In this document: positions 60,335-64,000 of the stretch, one piece after another
Layout: every line of letters begins with the position of its first letter
Numbering within the stretch: position 1 is the first letter of the stretch
From: Siniperca chuatsi
Taxonomy: Eukaryota; Chordata; Actinopteri; Centrarchiformes; Sinipercidae
Assembly (NCBI RefSeq): GCF_020085105.1
Contig: NC_058043.1
Location: 15,347,167 to 15,411,166, forward strand
Length of the DNA: 64,000 nt
Direction: 5' to 3'
The notes under the pieces: model-generated
What the model saw: the letters and a program-made list of their open reading frames with translations, nothing else
Told to the model about the DNA's origin: nothing
Database searches by the model: none
Translations under genes and position numbers: made by a program

Positions 60335-61354
60335 ATGATTCCTCTGAGCCTTTCCCTGGCTGTAATATGTGTTTTGAGTATTTGGAATATAGAATACGCT
60401 GCAGGCTGTGGCAATGGACAGGCTGAGATAAATGGGCGATGCTGTGACCTGTGCCCCCCAGGTAAAACAATTAATCTTGTGAAATGATAAGTTAAAATGT
60501 GTTTTGTATAAATCTGTTAAATTGTTTCATCTAATCATTACACTTTATCATTAATTAATCATTAATCTTTATCACATAAGCTGAGAGGTTGCATTCAAGG
60601 TACTGAGTGTGAATATTTCTTATTTTGAAGGTGAACATATGAAGGAATTCTGCTCAGAGCACCAGAAAACTGTCTGTATCCCCTGTGAGGAGGGCTACTA
60701 CTCGAACCACTATAACATCTTTGACAGATGTGAGAAATGCCAGTCATGCCAACAAGGTGAGACTGAAAATAATGCAAAGAGGTTTGACTTAGAAAATATG
60801 GTAGCCCTGCTCTCTAAGGATCTCTAGTTAATCACCTGCCAGTGATGATGACCCAGCATTTAACACAGTGGATAAAAGAAAAAAACACTGTTCTCACCTG
60901 GAAGTCCTGTGGTTTGAATTCTTGTCTGTCTACAGAATATGCTCAGAAATGTACACCGACCACAAATGCAAACTGTGCGTGCCGTTCTGGTTTCCTGTGC
61001 TCCAACAATATCTGTTCAAACTGTGAGGAAAACAAATGCGTCATGGGGGAGAAACCGAAGAGGACAGGTGAGGCTGGACGTGTTTTTCAGAACAAAGCAG
61101 TTTGTTTTAAAATGAATTGTTGCTGGCACACATATATTTATGGGTGTCATGCCAGTGGGGGTGTCAAGGTTTGCAAAGGGAAATAAATGTGGGTTATACA
61201 TAGCCATGTACCAGAAATGTAGGTTAACGGTTAACGAACCCAACTTACATTTTTTGCTTGATAAATCTAATCCAAGATTTATAATTGATACAAATGGGAA
61301 TAAAAACATGGTTGACAACATATGTATGAATTTGAAATGTATTAATAACTCAGA

Positions 61355-61423
<69 letters not shown>

Positions 61424-64000
61424 TCATGAGGTTTTCCTAAATTGTTGTCACATATGTCATTCAAAATATCATTGGTCCTTTATGACAGCAAGCTTTGATT
61501 TGACTTGGACAAGGCTAAAGGTCTAGATCTAAGCTAGCCACTCTGTGAGGCTGTACTTAGGCACAGCAATTCTTTGAGTTAAATGTTAATGTCAGCATGC
61601 TGATGCTAAGATGGTACAATGTTTACCATGTTCGCAATCTTAGTTTAACGTGTTAGCATGCAAACATTTGTTAATTAGCAGTAAACACCAGTTGAAGCTA
61701 ATGGCATTTGTTCTGCGGGTATTTGGTCATAAACCAAAGTATTAGACTCTTTCTTTCTTTTTTGCAGTCTCTTCCTCAGGTAAAGGATTTATAAAGTATT
61801 CCTATCAGTGTGAGCCTTCATGCACTGATAATGCATATTTTGATGCGAAAGAAGATGTCTGCAAACCACGAACACAGTAAGACCCTAAGACAATAATCAG
61901 CAATAATAATTGCCCATAAAATGCCAAATTACAGTAACATAAACAATTTCTGGTCAACAGGTGCAGTGAATTACGTCTTGCTGAGCAGTTTCCAGGGAAC
62001 AAAACCCACAACGCAGTTTGTGTTGGATATGGTATGCAGACTCATATTTTATTGACAGAAACTATAATCTGTTTTTGATGGCAGTATGTGCATGTAAAAT
62101 AAATGTTTTTGCTGTTATGTTTCACCAGAGATGCACAGAAATGGTGGAGACTTCATTCATGTGTTCCTTGGCATCGGATTTGTTTTGCTTTCTCTCACCC
62201 TCCTTGTGTGTCTATCTTATACCTGTATAAAGAACCTAAGGAAGAACAAAATATGTAAGTGGGCCTTCATGGAAATACATAAAATGATGAACATATCAGC
62301 ACATGTTGAGGTTAACACAGGCATGATTTCAAGAAATCACATCATTAATCAGTAAAAGCAAATGAGCAATGTGGTTTTTTGTAAAGACTGATTTTCACAC
62401 AAAAACATAATGATTTTTAAAAGAAGCAGATCTCCCCCCCCATGGAAATTTTCATGTTTTATTGTTTTACAACTAAGAAAATCAAAGTAGATTTAATGTG
62501 GCCTTTTTTCACACAGATTGACAGAAAAAGACCCTTTCATGTCCAAGTGAAAACAGATCTCTGCAAAATAATCTAAATGAATCGCAAATGTAAAATACAA
62601 AATACTTTTTTGTGTAAATATTCTCTCACTTTACTGTAATTTGACACACCTAAATTATCACTGGTGCAGTCAGTTGTGTTTTAGAAGTCACATAATTAGT
62701 TCAATGGAGATCACCTGCGTGTAGCTATGAGGTTTCAGTTGATTGTCGTATAAATAGACCTTCACCTGGAAGTTCCAACTTTTGATCAGTCAGTATCATG
62801 GTTAAACATACATCATGAGGACAAAGGAACATTACTAGTAACTCTCGAAAAAGTGAATGAAAAGAACTTATCAGGGGATAGATACAAGAAATTTTTCACT
62901 TGCTTAACTACCTTTGGAGTGTGGTAAAAACTGAAGAAAAAAATTAAGAAATGAAAATAGTATGGCACAGCTGTAAACCTGCCTAGAGCAGGACGTCATC
63001 AAAAAATGTGAGGGAGCCAAAGGCCACCAAGAGACCTATGACAATTCTGAAGCGTTGCACATCTGGACAGTGCAAATTTTCCCAGTTCTTCTTTGCAAAA
63101 CTGCTCAAGGTCTGTCAGTTTGCATTTGGGTCGTGAGTGAACAGCATTTTTCATGTCCAGTCACAAATTCTTAATTGGATTGAGATCTGGACTGACTCAG
63201 CCACTGAGGGTCTTTTTCTGTTGATCAGTGTAAAAAAAAGCCACATTAATTCTACTTTGATTCATTGTTTTAACAAAAATTTCCAAGGGGAGATGAATAC
63301 TTTCTATAGGCACTGCATTTTGCAGAGTGTACCCATGCATAGCTAAAAATTGTTGAAGATGCTGTTCAGCATAGGGTTAGCAAATTAGATCTTTTTGTCA
63401 GATCAGATAAATATGCTTCCTGCTGATAAAAGAGAAAAATGGGTAGAAAACAAGATGGTTACTATGGCCCAGAGTCTCTGAAAGCAATTTTTACAAAGTC
63501 AATATATTATTCCTTTTTGAAGTGTGTGTGCACTTCACATTGCATTTTTATAATAAGCTTTTCACTCAGAGCTTTGCATTTTGTTTTTTAATCCAATATT
63601 TTCCAGCTTTTTAATTCAACAATGTAAGAAAATAATCTTTCATTTTTTCCATAAAACATTGTTTATTAAGTAAGATAAAAGAAGATAACAAATATCAAAT
63701 GCCTACAGTAATATGTACACATATATAGATTTAAAAACAAGCAGCATCAGCAATTGAGGGACATCAATGGAGAACAATGATTTATATGTTTGAAATACTT
63801 GAAAGACATGAAATCACAGTCTAAATGAAATTGGACATTCATAGACAAAAACTGAGAGTGGTGTGGCAGAGTCTGAGTGTAGGTGATGTGTAGGTAAGAA
63901 TATGACATGACTGCAGTGGGTATTTGATGATGCTACTGATTTCAAAACATTTTGTTTGTATTTATTCTCTCCACTTCAGATAATAATCCTATCGAAATCA
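60335..64000 (+). CDS. tnfrsf18: TNF receptor superfamily member 18 (GITR)-like, cut by the window end
   Basis: Co-stimulatory receptor of T cells in mammals. Exons: 60335-60461, 60631-60756, 60936-61067, 61768-61876, 61961-62031, 62129-62254, and a last exon starting at 63980 after 'ccacttcag' and leaving the window. Phases agree. Signal peptide 1-24; cysteine-rich repeats begin 'CGNGQ', 'RCCDLCPPG', 'CIPCEEGYYS'. The third repeat and stem, 'GKGFIKYSYQCEP', 'VCKPRTQC' and 'FPGNKTHNAVC', match human GITR; the last 11 residues are identical as I recall them. Unlike human GITR, the first two repeats are full and OX40-like. One membrane helix in exon 6, then 'KNLRKNK'. The final exon opens 'YNNPIEI', which could begin a TRAF-binding motif. 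Intron 6 holds a Tc1-like element. Confidence 0.83.
61356..61420. repeat. (CA)n microsatellite in TNFRSF18-like intron 3
   Basis: About 32 uninterrupted 'ca' units. Confidence 0.95.
61535..61745 (-). repeat. Dispersed fish repeat, reverse orientation
   Basis: Contains 'tgtgaggctgtacttaggca', 'cagcatgctgatgctaagat', 'gttagcatgcaaac' and 'tatttggtcataaaccaaag'. On the reverse strand it continues the family seen at 18305-18725 ('actttggtttatgacc'). Confidence 0.6.
62433..63318. mobile_element. Decayed Tc1-like DNA transposon in TNFRSF18-like intron 6
   Basis: The right end 'gatgaatactttctataggcactgc' and the left 'ccatggaaattttcatgttttattg' are the inverted ends of a common fish Tc1-like family. 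Inside, 'gaagtcacataattagttcaatggagatcacctg' and 'tggcacagctgtaaacctgcctagagcaggacgtcatc' are its conserved 5' coding-side words. The transposase middle is deleted: the copy jumps from 'gagacctatgacaattctg' to sequence of the opposite end. The left terminus has degenerated into a C-run. Confidence 0.7.

Noticed and set aside
61356-61420. CA run considered as a CRISPR-like or spaced repeat array
   Set aside because: Plain dinucleotide microsatellite in a vertebrate intron.

Overview
The window is vertebrate nuclear DNA from a teleost fish, most likely a spiny-rayed (percomorph) one. The evidence is multi-exon genes with GT-AG introns, clear orthologues of human chromosome 1p36 genes, and fish-type dispersed repeats: hAT-like CAGTGG elements, Tc1-like elements with 'tagtgcctgta' ends, L2 LINE 3' ends and CA/TA microsatellites. 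Exon boundaries were worked out by hand from splice sites and codon phase. Product names rest on remembered family sequences, not on a database search.

Layout. 1-3239: upstream DNA with repeats. 3485-17545 (+): epha2, an Eph receptor tyrosine kinase in 17 coding exons (974 codons). 19700-20672 (+): an hspb7-like small heat-shock gene with almost no N-terminal region. 21775-24423 (+): rsg1/cplane2, a ciliary small GTPase. 25409-29073 (-): arhgef19-like RhoGEF, tail-to-tail with rsg1 and without a C-terminal SH3 domain. 31092-40659 (-): ddi2, whose reading frame can run on into an RSC1A1-like region with a UBA-like end. 41262-49430: a transposon-rich block with two L2 LINE ends, a perfect 64-bp-arm hairpin, and a young 3.66-kb LTR element filled with GC-rich minisatellite. 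51562-53637 (+): a TNFRSF4 (OX40)-like receptor. 55147-57740: hAT-like and Tc1-like elements. 60335 to beyond 64000 (+): a TNFRSF18 (GITR)-like receptor whose last exon begins 21 bases before the window ends.

Function and context. EPHA2, ARHGEF19, RSG1, HSPB7 and DDI2 orthologues lie close together on human 1p36.1-p36.2, so this is conserved synteny rather than an operon. TNFRSF4 and TNFRSF18 are also neighbours in mammals (1p36.3), so the fish chromosome joins two parts of 1p36. The genes act in unrelated processes: ephrin signalling, muscle chaperoning, cilium assembly, Rho activation, proteasome stress and ubiquitin shuttling, and T-cell co-stimulation.

Most unusual points: the DDI2-RSC1A1 continuous frame with a stop-bearing cassette exon that could switch it; the non-autonomous LTR element carrying a minisatellite open in all three frames of one strand; RhoGEF and sHSP proteins reduced to their core domains; and a phase-matched orphan TNFR-like exon between the two TNF receptor genes.
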